Assembly: GCF_004358345.1 (NCBI RefSeq)
Contig: NZ_CP037952.1
Coordinates: 4,774,001 to 4,838,000 of the forward strand
Direction: 5' to 3'
DNA from: Parashewanella spongiae
GTDB taxonomy: Bacteria; Pseudomonadota; Gammaproteobacteria; Enterobacterales; Shewanellaceae
Length of the DNA: 64,000 nucleotides
The position numbers and the translations under genes are program-made. The notes beneath the pieces were generated by a model. It was not told where the DNA came from, ran no database searches, and saw nothing but the letters and a program-made list of their open reading frames with translations. Positions within the stretch are counted from its first letter, which is position 1, and each line of letters opens with the position of its first letter. This document shows positions 45,001-55,951 of this stretch, piece by piece.

Positions 45001-47085
45001 TTACTTTTTAGCTTCTCTTTCTTTAACTTCAGCAATTACTTTTTCAGCAACGCTGTTAGGACATGGAGCATAGTGTGCGAATTCCATAGAGAATTGACCA
45101 CGACCTGAAGTCATTGTACGTAGTGAACCAATGTAACCGAACATTTCTGATAACGGCACGTCAGCTTTAATACGAACACCAGTAACACCAGCCATTTGAT
45201 CTTTGATCATGCCACGACGACGGTTAAGGTCACCAATAACATCACCAACATTGTCATCTGGGCTGAATACGTCAACGTTCATGATAGGCTCAAGAAGTTG
45301 TGCGCCAGCTTTGGGCATTGACTGACGGAAAGCGCCTTTAGCAGCGATTTCGAACGCGATTGCTGATGAATCCACGGCGTGGAAAGCACCATCTACAAGT
45401 TCAAGTTCAACGTCCAAGACTGGGAATCCAGCAACAGTACCTGTTTGCATCAATGAAGCGAAACCTTTTTCTACTGCAGGCCAAAATTCTTTAGGTACGT
45501 TACCACCAACAACTTTAGAGCTGAAAGTGAAACCAGAATTCTGTTCACCTGGACGGATTACATAGTCGATCTTACCGAACTGACCTGAACCACCAGACTG
45601 TTTCTTATGCGTGTAGCTGTCTTCAACTTCACGAGTAATCGTTTCACGGTATGCTACTTGTGGCTCACCTACGATTAGGTCAACGCCATAAGTACGCTTC
45701 AAGATATCAACTTTAATATCTAAGTGAAGCTCACCCATACCTTTAAGGATGGTTTCACCTGAATCTTCATCAGTTTCAACGCGGAAAGATGGATCTTCAG
45801 CAATCATTTTACCAATTGCGATACCCATTTTCTCTGATCCGCCTTTATCTTTTGGCGCAACAGCGATAGAGATAACAGGCTCAGGGAATACCATAGCTTC
45901 AAGTGTACAAGGATGCTTAATATCACATAAAGTGTGACCAGTTTGTACGTTCTTCATACCAACAATAGCGATAATGTCACCCGCTTGAGCGGCATCCAAT
46001 TCGTTACGTTCGTCAGCTTGCATCTCAACCATACGACCAACACGTTCAGTTTTACCTGTCGCGCTGTTAAGAATGGTGTCGCCTTTCTTGATTTTACCAG
46101 AGTAAATACGTACGAAAGTCAAAGCACCAAAACGGTCATCCATGATCTTAAACGCAAGCGCTTTAAATGGCTCATCAATTGAAACTAAAGCGTGTTCGCC
46201 AGTTTCGTTACCTTCTTCATCAGTAAGTGGCTGTGGATCAACTTCAACTGGGTTAGGTAGGTAATCAACAACAGCATCAAGAAGAAGCTGCATGCCTTTG
46301 TTTTTGAACGCACTACCACAGTACGTAGGGAAGAAGTCCATTGTACGAGTACCTTTACGGATACAACGCTTAATGTCGTCCATTGATGGCTCTTCACCTT
46401 CCATGTACGCTTCTAGAAGATCATCGTCTTGCTCAAGAGCAGTTTCGATAAGCATTTCACGGTATTCTTCTACTTGATCAACCATGTCCGCTGGAACATC
46501 TTCAATTTTGTAGTTTTCAGCTTCACCTGTTTCATCCCATATCCAAGCTTTACGAGTCAATAGGTCAACAACACCAGAGAACTCATCTTCGATACCAATA
46601 GGTAGAACCATAACAAGTGGATTAGCAGCAAGAACGTCTTGAGTTTGCTTAACAACACGTAAGAAGTCAGCACCCATACGGTCTAACTTGTTTACGAAGA
46701 TGATACGAGCAACTTCTGATTCATTCGCGTAGCGCCAGTTTGTTTCTGATTGAGGTTCAACACCGCCTGAACCACAGAATACACCAACACCACCGTCAAG
46801 TACTTTAAGAGAACGATACACTTCAACTGTGAAGTCAACGTGTCCTGGAGTATCAATAACGTTAAAACGGTGATCGTTCCAGAAGCAACTAACAGCAGCT
46901 GACTGAATGGTAATACCACGTTCAGCTTCCTGCTCCATGAAGTCAGTAGTAGATTCACCATCGTGAACTTCACCGATTTTATGGATCTTACCGGTTAGTT
47001 TTAGGATACGCTCAGTAGTTGTGGTTTTACCCGCGTCAACGTGAGCGAAGATACCAATATTTCTGTACTTTGATAATTCGGCCAT
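45001..47085 (-). CDS. fusA: Elongation factor G (paralogue outside the str operon)
   Basis: 694-residue translocation GTPase with the G motifs [15 protein letters not shown] (P-loop), [20 protein letters not shown] and NKLDRMGAD, and the domain IV-V pattern up to [16 protein letters not shown]. It stands alone and not beside rpsL-rpsG-tufA, so it is probably the second EF-G that many Shewanella carry; I recall it being next to the fused carboxylase there. It could serve translocation, or recycling as EF-G2, and the sequence alone does not decide. A terminator follows. Confidence 0.92.
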   Translation of the reverse strand: MAELSKYRNIGIFAHVDAGKTTTTERILKLTGKIHKIGEVHDGESTTDFMEQEAERGITIQSAAVSCFWNDHRFNVIDTPGHVDFTVEVYRSLKVLDGGVGVFCGSGGVEPQSETNWRYANESEVARIIFVNKLDRMGADFLRVVKQTQDVLAANPLVMVLPIGIEDEFSGVVDLLTRKAWIWDETGEAENYKIEDVPADMVDQVEEYREMLIETALEQDDDLLEAYMEGEEPSMDDIKRCIRKGTRTMDFFPTYCGSAFKNKGMQLLLDAVVDYLPNPVEVDPQPLTDEEGNETGEHALVSIDEPFKALAFKIMDDRFGALTFVRIYSGKIKKGDTILNSATGKTERVGRMVEMQADERNELDAAQAGDIIAIVGMKNVQTGHTLCDIKHPCTLEAMVFPEPVISIAVAPKDKGGSEKMGIAIGKMIAEDPSFRVETDEDSGETILKGMGELHLDIKVDILKRTYGVDLIVGEPQVAYRETITREVEDSYTHKKQSGGSGQFGKIDYVIRPGEQNSGFTFSSKVVGGNVPKEFWPAVEKGFASLMQTGTVAGFPVLDVELELVDGAFHAVDSSAIAFEIAAKGAFRQSMPKAGAQLLEPIMNVDVFSPDDNVGDVIGDLNRRRGMIKDQMAGVTGVRIKADVPLSEMFGYIGSLRTMTSGRGQFSMEFAHYAPCPNSVAEKVIAEVKEREAKK

Positions 47086-47515
47086 GATTCAACTTTATCT
47101 TATAGGTTAAGAAGTAGACGGAGTATGAGACGTAATACCAACACACTACACATCAGAATTTAAGGCGCATATTGTAAAGTGGAACCCTCTTTGGTGCAAT
47201 TAACTCCTGCAAATTTTAATACTGCCACAAACAAGCGGTTAGCAAGTAGTTGCGATAAAATCAATTAAAAACAACAACATAAATAGGCTCCATATCATTT
47301 ATTTCTAGTGATTTTTTTCGCTTGTTTCACAGTTTTGATTAAAATATTTCCCTATAAATCCCGTTATTTTGACGTTCGACTGCAAAACGAACGATAAAAT
47401 TTACTTTATTGTTTCAATTTTAATCTATGGAAGCGCTCGTTCACTCCAATTTTTACTCTCAAGAATATAAACCCGAACCTAGACTTGAGAATGATTTTTT
47501 CCTTACCCTTAAAAA
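47086..47515. other. Spacer upstream of EF-G
   Basis: About 430 bases, AT-rich, without a gene. It should contain the EF-G promoter near 47090-47170. No repeat or mobile element end is visible. Confidence 0.4.
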
Positions 47516-47550
47516 CAAAAAAGCTCTGATCCGATAGATCAGAGCTTTTG
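47516..47550 (-). terminator. Intrinsic terminator of the carboxylase gene
   Basis: Perfect 11-bp stem AAGCTCTGATC / GATCAGAGCTT with loop CGATA and A/T runs on both sides, 23 bases after the stop codon at 47573. Confidence 0.9.
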
Positions 47551-47572
47551 TATTATCTAGCGAGTTCGAGCT

Positions 47573-50500
47573 TTATCCCTCGATAGGAGACACAACAAAC
47601 AACAAATCACCTTGAGATACTTGCTGTCCATTACCGTTTAATATCCTTTCAATACGGTACTTTTTATCCGCTGGGTATAATTCGGCATCTTTACGGTTAA
47701 AGTTAGCCAAACTAAGCTGTGAAAACATCTTCATCGCTTCTGTAAGAGCAAGTGTTTGATCAACAGTGACAACATCCCCTTCTCTAACAAAATCAGCTTC
47801 ACCTGGCGCTGGTGAGGTGTAGAAGATACCTGCACCTTGAGCCAACACCTTCAACTCGTTACTTTCACCAACTCGTAATGATTCAGTTGAAACGCCAGTT
47901 GTTTCAGCAGCAGCTTCCATTTCTTCAATCAAAGCTGGAATATCAAGCTCCGCCATCAAACGAGGTAGATAATTGGTGTCGTATACCCCTTCGTTAAAGG
48001 TACCGTCTTTCAATATACGTTTTAGCAAAGGAATATTGGTTGCAATACCTTTGATTACTACTTGCTGATCGAGGTAATCATGAAGTTTATTAATGACATC
48101 TTCACGGTTTTCACCACGCATAATGACTTGAGCAATCAAGCTATCGTAGTATGGCGAAACTTCTTTTCCTTCAGATGCTATCGAGATAACTTCAACATCA
48201 TCACGCTCTGGGAATTCACAATCCGTAATTGAACCTGGGTTAGGGATCAACTGCAAAATACCTTCGCCATCTAGCGCTGCTTTTTCTGCGGTGATCCGCA
48301 CTTCCATTGCATAACCAATTTGACTAGGCGATAAGTCTTCAATAGAACGGCCAGCTGCGATATCAAACTGTGCACTAACAATATCAATACCAGATGTGGC
48401 TTCCGTCACAGGATGCTCTACCTGCAGACGAGTATTCATTTCCATGAAATACACTTCATTGGCATCTAAGTTATAGATGAACTCAACAGTACCTGCCCCC
48501 ATATAGTCCGTTACATCACCTAGTGCGCGGGTATATTCTAGTACTTGCTGTTGAAGCTCAGCAGGCAGCATTGTTGACTCTGATTCTTCAACGACTTTTT
48601 GGTTATTACGCTGTACAGAACAATCACGTAAGCCCAATACCTTAGTGTTACCAAATTTATCACGTAGCAATTGCACTTCGATGTGGCGCAATGATGTGAC
48701 ATACTTCTCTAAATACAAGTCACCATTACCGAATGCGGCTGCGGCTTCTGTAGAGGTTTGCTGGAACAAAGCAATCATGTCATCTGGACGTTCAACAACT
48801 TGGATACCTTTACCACCGCCACCTTGTACGGCTTTTAAGAGTACTGGATAACCAATTTCTGCTGCTACATTCACTGCTTGCTCAGCATTATTCAGAATAC
48901 CGTGAGATCCAGGAACAACAGGAACATTCTGACCTTGTGATGTTTTAATTGCGTTCGACTTGTTACCCATTGTCGTCATTGAATAAACGCTTGGTCCAAC
49001 AAAATTCACACCATTATTCACACATAAAGCGGCAAACTGCGGGCTTTCAGACAAGAAGCCAATACCTGGATGCAATGCATCAACATTTTCGTACTCAGCA
49101 ACTTTCAATACAGAATAAGCGTTTAAGTAACTTTCGTCTGAAGTATTACCACCGATACAAACCAGTTTATCATTTGGTTTAAGCATATCAGCTGGGACTG
49201 ACGTCATATCTGGGTCGGATGCCACTAACACGACACTGATATTATTATCATGTGCTTTACGAATGAGCTTCACCGCAGTACAACCACGAGCATGGATCAA
49301 TACTTTGTTAATTGGTGCCATCAGAGCGCGCGGATCGTCTTGTAAGATTTGATCATCTTCTGCAGTGACTTCAGGTACCAAAGTCGATAATGCGTTCGCA
49401 ATAACGTCTTCAATGTGAAGTGTTGGCAGTGGCATTAATGGATCAATGCTGGTCAACTGTGCATCTAAGGTGTCGCTAAACGGATTAATCACCATTCCAT
49501 TCATCGCACCCGGCACTTTAGACAAATAGTTAGAAAGTGTCGATGTAGACGGCAAGTATGCTGGTACAACCATTTGCCCAGCAAATGGCATATTTGTACC
49601 TGATAAATAATAAGTTTGCACTAAGGGATGAGTAACAAAACTTGCTTGTGCGCCACCTGTACAGTCACCATAACCAAACATCATGACAGGCAATTCATTA
49701 TCACGAATAAAACGAGTAATACGATCATTCACAACGGCCATAGAGAACAGCGCTGCAGCACCTTCTTTGGTCTGCATGCCGCCTGAGCTAATAAAGCAAA
49801 CAACAGGTAAATTGCGCTTGGCACATTCAATCAATAAAGCACTGAATTTTTCTGCCGCCGCCATATCAAATGCACCGGCTTGGAAAGCAGTATTTGAAAC
49901 AGCAACACCGACACGCAATCTTTGACCATCTCGTTCAAATTCACCGACACCTGTGATCAAACCACATGGTCGAATACCTTTGTCTAACGCATCTTCGATA
50001 GATAATCTAAACCCTGGGAAATTTAACTGGTTAGCTGACATTAAGTCGCCGTTAATTTCTTCAAATTGACTGAAGAATTTAGCCACAATGTTTTCCCAGC
50101 TCATCTTGCCAGCACGTTTTTCATCACGCAGCACTTTTTGGATAAGAAGATCTTGATAACCCATTGTCAAACGGTTCCAGAAGTCTTTACGACGTCCAAT
50201 ACGTACTGGGTTAATAGCACCTGTGTAACTGCTATTGTCATCTTCACTATCGAAGTATTCAGGTAATAGACGCTCAAAGAAATAGGTCAAGATCACGAAC
50301 AAGCTGTCGTTCAATTGAGGGAAACCAACACTTTTCCACTGCTCTACTCGTGTCAATAATTCCGCACGATTTGATTGAGACATGAAGTACTTCAACCACT
50401 TATAGAACTTACTCTTATCATTTGCGATATCTTGGGTTGAGATGGCTTTATCAATTGAAGTATGCAATAAACTGTCAACTGAACTGCGAGACAAGCCTTT

Positions 50501-52129
50501 TGCCATCATCGCTTCTTTTGCGATGGACGCTAAATTAACCACAACGTTGTCATAAAGCGCGTTAAAAATCAGAATGTTGTAACATTGCCAAATAAAGTCT
50601 TCACGCAGTTCATCATTAACCACGACATCGAGTACCGTCAATTGGTTCAGTTCAGGCCAATCTTTTTGAGTAACTTCTGACGGTAAACTTTCCAAATACT
50701 GGATCAAGCCTTGGAAGTTATTCGCCGCATTACTCTTCCAACGGTGATATAACGACCAACCGATGTTAAATAATAATGCCTTACGGGCTTTTTTATAGTT
50801 CTCTTTTGGCTCACCCAAAATAAAGCGAGTCAACATATTACGTTCTGTAGAAATCTCATCACGTTTCGACGTAAAGTTGCTCCACAGCTTATTTAACTCG
50901 TCGTCATAAACCAATTTATCAGGGCTGGCTAACCAAGTTTGGAAGACTTTGTCTTGCTCTTGCTGAATACGTGCAAGCAAATCACCTTCAGGTACGCTGA
51001 CTTTTGACAATCGCCCATATTCACCTTCTGAAATGGAGTGAATACGGCTACGAAGTGTTAAGTAACGTAAATAACGATAAGCACTACCAAACAAGTTCAA
51101 ATGCATGGTTGGGTTACTTGCCACAGCCAGTTCAGCATTCACTTCAAGTGAAACTAAATTCGCAGAAGGGTTGAGAAAACGGTTTAGACTGCGGTCATAA
51201 TGTTCACGAAGATCATCAGAATCCCGAACAAAATCAATCGCTGCTTTTTCTACCGCTTCGATACTGCTGATAATGGCGCGACGTAAGTTATGTTGACGTT
51301 CATCTTTATCAGCGGGCGTAAAGTCGATAACCCCATCAATACAACCTGTACTGTATAACTCTTCTGGTGAAACACCGACCGATTTAGCACACTCTTGCCA
51401 CGATAAGTTGTACTTACGAGCAATACTTTGTAAACCTTGAGGCTGAATGGTATTAAATATACCATCACGTAATGACAACAGAATATTGGCAGCAGCAAGT
51501 GGAATAGCCCCACCTGAGTAACCTGCGCCAATTACAATCCCTACCGTTGGCACATCGACATTGGCACTTTCTGCAATCGCTTTTGAAATTGAGTGTGCTT
51601 GGTTTTGACTATTAGCGACTTCACCTGCATCAGCCCCAGGAGTATCAATTAGATAAACAATTGGCATCGACAATTCGGCAAAATGACGAATGGCTTTACA
51701 GGCCGCAATGTGGTGCTCTGGCATCCATGCACCATTAGATGTTGAACGCTCTTGTGCAATAAACCCGACACGTCTTACGCGCGAACCAAAACTTAATTCC
51801 ACTTCTGCACTGTAAAACGGTCCAAGATGCGTATCTAAAATGACTTGACCTTTCAAGTCTGCGATAATTTTCTTCGCGCCTGGACGGTTTTTGTCAAGTG
51901 TTGGCTGAATTACTTTCGAAACGTAGCCATCAACGTCGAGTTGAGATAATGTTTTTAAGTTAGCTTGAACCGTATCTTCATCTAACAAACCTTTCACTTC
52001 ATCCGAAAGGCTTTGCTTACTGTGCTTGGGAAATAAAGAAAAATCGTTTGCCAATTGTTCGGCTTTTAAAAAAAGCAAGTCTGCGTTTTGAGCTTGAGTC
52101 GTGCTCATGGGCTGATTGTTGCTGGTCAT
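47573..52129 (-). CDS. Single-chain acetyl/acyl-CoA carboxylase (CT, BC and BCCP domains fused)
   Basis: 1,518 residues. Domains: AccA-like carboxyltransferase (about 70-320; IDTPGADAGE, GAGYSGGAIPLA), a helical linker (about 320-690), AccD-like carboxyltransferase (about 695-930; FISSGGMQTKEG, GYGDCTGGAQAS), biotin carboxylase (about 965-1400; KAVQGGGGKGIQVV, EVYFMEMNTRLQVEHPVTE) and a biotin carrier end with the biotinylated lysine in EAMKM. It carboxylates a short acyl-CoA, presumably acetyl-CoA for malonyl-CoA. It probably works beside the ordinary AccABCD. The order CT-alpha, CT-beta, BC, BCCP is unlike eukaryotic carboxylases (BC-BCCP-CT) and matches what I recall from Shewanella. A LysR gene is divergent, 189 bases away. 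Confidence 0.9.
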   Translation of the reverse strand: MTSNNQPMSTTQAQNADLLFLKAEQLANDFSLFPKHSKQSLSDEVKGLLDEDTVQANLKTLSQLDVDGYVSKVIQPTLDKNRPGAKKIIADLKGQVILDTHLGPFYSAEVELSFGSRVRRVGFIAQERSTSNGAWMPEHHIAACKAIRHFAELSMPIVYLIDTPGADAGEVANSQNQAHSISKAIAESANVDVPTVGIVIGAGYSGGAIPLAAANILLSLRDGIFNTIQPQGLQSIARKYNLSWQECAKSVGVSPEELYSTGCIDGVIDFTPADKDERQHNLRRAIISSIEAVEKAAIDFVRDSDDLREHYDRSLNRFLNPSANLVSLEVNAELAVASNPTMHLNLFGSAYRYLRYLTLRSRIHSISEGEYGRLSKVSVPEGDLLARIQQEQDKVFQTWLASPDKLVYDDELNKLWSNFTSKRDEISTERNMLTRFILGEPKENYKKARKALLFNIGWSLYHRWKSNAANNFQGLIQYLESLPSEVTQKDWPELNQLTVLDVVVNDELREDFIWQCYNILIFNALYDNVVVNLASIAKEAMMAKGLSRSSVDSLLHTSIDKAISTQDIANDKSKFYKWLKYFMSQSNRAELLTRVEQWKSVGFPQLNDSLFVILTYFFERLLPEYFDSEDDNSSYTGAINPVRIGRRKDFWNRLTMGYQDLLIQKVLRDEKRAGKMSWENIVAKFFSQFEEINGDLMSANQLNFPGFRLSIEDALDKGIRPCGLITGVGEFERDGQRLRVGVAVSNTAFQAGAFDMAAAEKFSALLIECAKRNLPVVCFISSGGMQTKEGAAALFSMAVVNDRITRFIRDNELPVMMFGYGDCTGGAQASFVTHPLVQTYYLSGTNMPFAGQMVVPAYLPSTSTLSNYLSKVPGAMNGMVINPFSDTLDAQLTSIDPLMPLPTLHIEDVIANALSTLVPEVTAEDDQILQDDPRALMAPINKVLIHARGCTAVKLIRKAHDNNISVVLVASDPDMTSVPADMLKPNDKLVCIGGNTSDESYLNAYSVLKVAEYENVDALHPGIGFLSESPQFAALCVNNGVNFVGPSVYSMTTMGNKSNAIKTSQGQNVPVVPGSHGILNNAEQAVNVAAEIGYPVLLKAVQGGGGKGIQVVERPDDMIALFQQTSTEAAAAFGNGDLYLEKYVTSLRHIEVQLLRDKFGNTKVLGLRDCSVQRNNQKVVEESESTMLPAELQQQVLEYTRALGDVTDYMGAGTVEFIYNLDANEVYFMEMNTRLQVEHPVTEATSGIDIVSAQFDIAAGRSIEDLSPSQIGYAMEVRITAEKAALDGEGILQLIPNPGSITDCEFPERDDVEVISIASEGKEVSPYYDSLIAQVIMRGENREDVINKLHDYLDQQVVIKGIATNIPLLKRILKDGTFNEGVYDTNYLPRLMAELDIPALIEEMEAAAETTGVSTESLRVGESNELKVLAQGAGIFYTSPAPGEADFVREGDVVTVDQTLALTEAMKMFSQLSLANFNRKDAELYPADKKYRIERILNGNGQQVSQGDLLFVVSPIEG

Positions 52130-52318
52130 CCTAAGATCCTCTGCTTATCCTAGCCTCAAGGTCCCGTATTCGCATCTCATTAGTAATCAAAGTCCAAATG
52201 AGAAACGTCAACAAAGCCTTATAATTTTTATAAGAATTAAATATAACTTTTATCTATCCCAAATTACTATTAAACTGCACTAGACGCTTTGTTCCATTTT
52301 TGAGACAGTGGTAAAAAC

Positions 52319-53230
52319 ATGCCTGATTTGAACGGGATGATACTCTTTGCGGCCGTAGTTCGAGCTAAAGGTTTCTCTCAAGCAGCCAGAGAAACTGGAC
52401 TGCCAAAGTCAACGATTAGCCGTAAGATTGCTCAACTTGAAGAGCAACTTGGGGTAAGGCTATTGCAACGAGACACTCGTAATGTAAGTCTGACACAAGT
52501 CGGAGCACTGTTTTATCAACATTGCGATACGATTGGGAACGAAATCGAAGCTGCAAAAGCAACTATAGAAAACACCCATAATGACGTATCAGGTTCATTA
52601 AGAATTGCCATCCCAGTATCCTTCAGTCAAGAACTGATTGCCAACTTGGCAAGCGGATTTATGCGACTGTATCCTAATGTCACCTTAGATATCCAGTTTA
52701 CTGATAACGATGTTGGACTGGTCGGAGAAGGTTACGACATAGCTATTAAATATGGTCCTTTGCAATCGTCCGATCTTGTGGCTCGTTTACTTATTGAAAG
52801 GCAACCAATTTTAGTAGCTAGCCCAGTGTATTTAAAAACCAAAGGTACGCCAGCGACACCTAAAGCATTGATTGAGCATGATGGCATTTTGTTAGGTACA
52901 TCTCGCTCAGCTCCAATCTGGCCTCTTGGTAAGGGATCACGTAAAACAATGGTCAGTTTTCAAAAGAAAGTGCGAGTAAACAGCGCCGTTATGGTTAAAA
53001 AATTAGCCCTCGATGATTTTGGTATCGCCATGCTGTCTAACTCAAGTTGTAAGCAAGAACTCGCTTCAGGTTCATTAGTTCCAATTTTGCAAGAATGGCC
53101 AATTGAGCCGTTTAAAATTTATGGCGTTTATTCAAGTCGACGCCAATTAGCGACTAACATTAGTACCTTTTTAGACTACTTCACCAAGCGTTTTTCGAGT
53201 CAAGAGTCACTTCAATCATTAATGATGTAA
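52319..53230 (+). CDS. LysR-family transcriptional regulator
   Basis: 303 residues. Winged helix-turn-helix at 1-60 (FSQAARETGLPKSTISRKIA as recognition region), linker helix, then a periplasmic-binding-like effector domain from about 90 (SLRIAIPVSFSQELIANLA). Belongs to the CrgA/PtxR-like subgroup by its DLNGMILFAAVV start. It is divergent from the carboxylase gene, so it probably controls it; the 189 bases between them should hold both promoters. The effector is unknown. Confidence 0.9.
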   Translation: MPDLNGMILFAAVVRAKGFSQAARETGLPKSTISRKIAQLEEQLGVRLLQRDTRNVSLTQVGALFYQHCDTIGNEIEAAKATIENTHNDVSGSLRIAIPVSFSQELIANLASGFMRLYPNVTLDIQFTDNDVGLVGEGYDIAIKYGPLQSSDLVARLLIERQPILVASPVYLKTKGTPATPKALIEHDGILLGTSRSAPIWPLGKGSRKTMVSFQKKVRVNSAVMVKKLALDDFGIAMLSNSSCKQELASGSLVPILQEWPIEPFKIYGVYSSRRQLATNISTFLDYFTKRFSSQESLQSLMM

Positions 53231-53362
53231 TAATTCATTTAATTCGGCTTTATGCAATTGTAAAATCTGGTTCAATAACTTATTTACATAAAGGCACATA
53301 ATGTGTCATCGTCTAATTTAATCCATCACTCTATTGAACTCACGACAAATCAGGCATCACAC

Positions 53363-54511
53363 ATGATTAAAAAGTTTATAATTATTAGCTTATTGCTTTT
53401 TTCAAATCTGAGTATCGCAACCTCTTTAGATGTGGAAGAAGCGCGAGTTAAGAAAGCAGAAAATGCCCTGCCAAAAGTTGCTCAACGTTATAACACTTTT
53501 ATGGAATCATTAACTGAATCCGTGAAAAATAGTACAACTGAAAGCCAAATATCACAATCAGTCGCTGACCTATCACATCGTTTGTGGCAACAAGCCGTAA
53601 GAGACGTTCAATCTGGTTCAAACGATGATCGCCCATTGTATTGGAGCCGTTTAACAATGAGGCGAGCACTAAAACAACTTTCCCCAAATTTTAAAATGCT
53701 TCCATGGCAACGAGAGGTTTTGTTACGTTCAGTAGAAACAGCAACAAGAGGCTTGAATGATGTATCTTTCTCAGAAGATAGCCAAATAAAAATTCTACTA
53801 ACAGGATTTGATCCTTTTTTTCTTGATAGAGATATTAGCCAAAGTAATCCATCTGGGCTCGCCGCATTGGCATTAGATGGTCATAAATTTAACGTTCATG
53901 GCAAGCAGGCACAAATAGAAACCGTTATGATCCCTGTTAGATTCAAAGATTTTGATGATGGTATGATTGAATCTATTTTGACACCTGTCTATCGCGATAA
54001 TCTAGCCGATATGGTTTTTACCGTTAGCATGGGACGCTCAGATTTTGATCTTGAACGATTTCCTGGACGTAATCGCAGTGCCAACGCCCCTGATAATTTA
54101 AATGTGTATACAGGTGCAACCAAAAGGGTTCCAAAAGCCCCAATGCTTAATGGTTCAACTTTAAACGGTAATGAATTTATTGAATTCACTTTACCCGTTG
54201 CCGCTATGCAAGCTGTTAAAGGGAAGTGGAAGGTGAATGATAATGCAAATATTTCAACATTAAAAAAAGGTGAGTTCATAGCAGAATCCTTATATCAATT
54301 AAGGGATGAAACTTCTGTAACAGGCTCTGGTGGAGGATATTTATCAAATGAGATTTCTTACCGAGCTTTGAGGTTGATGCATCAATATCATTCAAACATA
54401 CCTGTAGGACATATCCATACACCTAGAGTCAAAGGGCATGATCCCATGCTTGAAGCTGCCATTGTTCAGCAAATTAAAAAAATGGTTATATCGGCCGCGA
54501 AAGCTTACTAA
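53363..54511 (+). CDS. Secreted pyroglutamyl-peptidase-like protein, catalytic Cys replaced by Ser
   Basis: Peptidase family C15 fold behind a signal peptide (MIKKFIIISLLLFSNLSIAT), so periplasmic or secreted, unlike classical cytoplasmic Pcp. The ATG at 53363 is chosen because it starts the signal peptide; the open frame extends 20 codons upstream. After a helical pre-domain (about 20-140) come ILLTGFDPFF (the Pcp N-terminal signature), MGRSDFDLERF with the catalytic-region Glu, GSGGGYLSNEISYRAL where Pcp has Cys at the position of this Ser, and GHIHTPRV with the His. With Ser in place of Cys it is either a changed hydrolase or a non-enzymatic relative. Its last four bases overlap the end of sctQ. 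Confidence 0.75.
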   Translation: MIKKFIIISLLLFSNLSIATSLDVEEARVKKAENALPKVAQRYNTFMESLTESVKNSTTESQISQSVADLSHRLWQQAVRDVQSGSNDDRPLYWSRLTMRRALKQLSPNFKMLPWQREVLLRSVETATRGLNDVSFSEDSQIKILLTGFDPFFLDRDISQSNPSGLAALALDGHKFNVHGKQAQIETVMIPVRFKDFDDGMIESILTPVYRDNLADMVFTVSMGRSDFDLERFPGRNRSANAPDNLNVYTGATKRVPKAPMLNGSTLNGNEFIEFTLPVAAMQAVKGKWKVNDNANISTLKKGEFIAESLYQLRDETSVTGSGGGYLSNEISYRALRLMHQYHSNIPVGHIHTPRVKGHDPMLEAAIVQQIKKMVISAAKAY

Positions 54512-55383
54512 AATTCTTTTGATTCGACTTTTGCTAATAAGCCAGATGGGCTCTTCAAGAGTGAGACTAAAGCTACTGTTTCTTGATGCACTTCATTTGG
54601 CTGCCTACATAAACTCACTTTTCCGTTTTGAATAAGCGTAAAAGTAATATCGTCACCAGTCACCATAGTGCCGATTTCCGCTAAACTTAACTTTACTTTT
54701 GCAAGTTCAGCCAACAATGGCGGATAATGAAAATCGGTTTCAGGCAACACTTCCTCAACGATCATCTCACCATGTCCAGCATCAAGTTCATCATTTATCT
54801 TAACTTTTGCAATTGGCCCTTGCCACCAAAGTATGGCTTCACCTTGCTCAACATCAGTGCTGTGATCAAGCCATAAACCGGCTCCTTTATTCGGTAACAA
54901 AGGTTCTTTAGAAGTCTGGTTTTTATAACCAGCGATTAAACTAAGTTCAATTTCTGGTGATTCACCGGTAAAGGGTGCCCAGTGAGCCACCATAGATTTC
55001 CATTGCTCCATAGGCCAGTCAATCAGCACACAACGTATCCCTGCTAAGGTAAACACTGGGTATATATTGTTTTCTAATGTGCGATTTTCAGGGGTTTCTT
55101 TTACACCTTCTACCAACCAGTCGCCAGCAACTTCCAAAATGGCGGCGGTTACACAGGGTAAAAAGTCTTCGGGAACTTGTTCAAGTATCGAGATACCTGT
55201 ATAAGTCAGGATTGCCTTTTTCCAGTCGCTTAACGGGCACCATATTCCTACTCCAGCAGGTAGCTCTTGATGTTGCCAAAACACACCATCTCCGCCAATA
55301 TGCTTTAATTCAAAAAGACAATCTTGAGCCTCAAGCCCATAACCAATCGCTTGGCTGGCACTAATTATCACCCGACTATCCAT
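54508..55383 (-). CDS. sctQ: T3SS cytoplasmic ring protein SctQ (SsaQ-like), divergent
   Basis: Identified mainly by position: last gene of an SPI-2-ordered operon, after SctP. 291 residues. The C-terminal part (about 228-291) has PPLLAELAKVKLSLAEIGTM then VTGDDITFTL, which resembles the start of a SpoA domain, but the expected ending (NGxxLGxGELVxIDGRLGVRI) is not visible, so a second SpoA domain seems changed or lost. SctQ normally forms the cytosolic sorting platform with SctK, SctL and SctN. It converges on the pyroglutamyl-peptidase-like gene with a four-base overlap. Nothing resembling sctR follows. Confidence 0.65.
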   Translation of the reverse strand: MDSRVIISASQAIGYGLEAQDCLFELKHIGGDGVFWQHQELPAGVGIWCPLSDWKKAILTYTGISILEQVPEDFLPCVTAAILEVAGDWLVEGVKETPENRTLENNIYPVFTLAGIRCVLIDWPMEQWKSMVAHWAPFTGESPEIELSLIAGYKNQTSKEPLLPNKGAGLWLDHSTDVEQGEAILWWQGPIAKVKINDELDAGHGEMIVEEVLPETDFHYPPLLAELAKVKLSLAEIGTMVTGDDITFTLIQNGKVSLCRQPNEVHQETVALVSLLKSPSGLLAKVESKEF

Positions 55384-55498
55384 CTACATTCCTATTATTT
55401 TTTACTTAGCAGCTAAATAACTGCAACCAATGATGTGAGATGACACCTCTAACCTCACTCTTATACTCACCAAACTATTTTCAACCTAAATGAATGTA

Positions 55499-55951
55499 TT
55501 ACTTACCTTTTACCGCCATTAAATTTAATGAAATCGGATGGCGCCTTCCTTTCAAGTTTTGACTCAGATTTGGTAAAACATTTTGTATTGCTGTAGCTTG
55601 CCGAGCATTCTTCGGAAATAAACTTAATCGAATGCCTTTTTTATCGTAATTCGCCTGAATAATTAATCCCATCATTGGGCCATTTAATAAACGATAATGA
55701 AGCATATCTCCATTGCGTGTAACTTCTGCACTACCTACCTTGCAAACCCCACCATGCTGACTTAACACCGACTTGGCCGATTCCAGCACTTTTTTTGATA
55801 TGCCAGAGTCCCCCTCTGCCTTTTCTTGAACTGGCATCAACATACCTAAGAATTGACTGACAGCACCCGATTGCGGCTCAGATTTATTCTCATGTTTATC
55901 TTCTGGCAACTTAGGGTGATGTGTTCGACCAACATTAATTTGATTACTCAT
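55499..55951 (-). CDS. sctP: T3SS needle-length/substrate-switch protein SctP (SsaP-like)
   Basis: 150 residues, short and polar, as in SsaP, and unlike the long YscP rulers. The first 55 residues are disordered (Pro, Glu and Lys-rich). The rest forms a compact domain resembling the SctP switch domain (MLHYRLLNGPMMGLIIQANY then IRLSLFPKN). The start ATG at 55951 overlaps the sctO stop, typical of coupled translation. The assignment relies largely on operon position. Confidence 0.65.
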   Translation of the reverse strand: MSNQINVGRTHHPKLPEDKHENKSEPQSGAVSQFLGMLMPVQEKAEGDSGISKKVLESAKSVLSQHGGVCKVGSAEVTRNGDMLHYRLLNGPMMGLIIQANYDKKGIRLSLFPKNARQATAIQNVLPNLSQNLKGRRHPISLNLMAVKGK

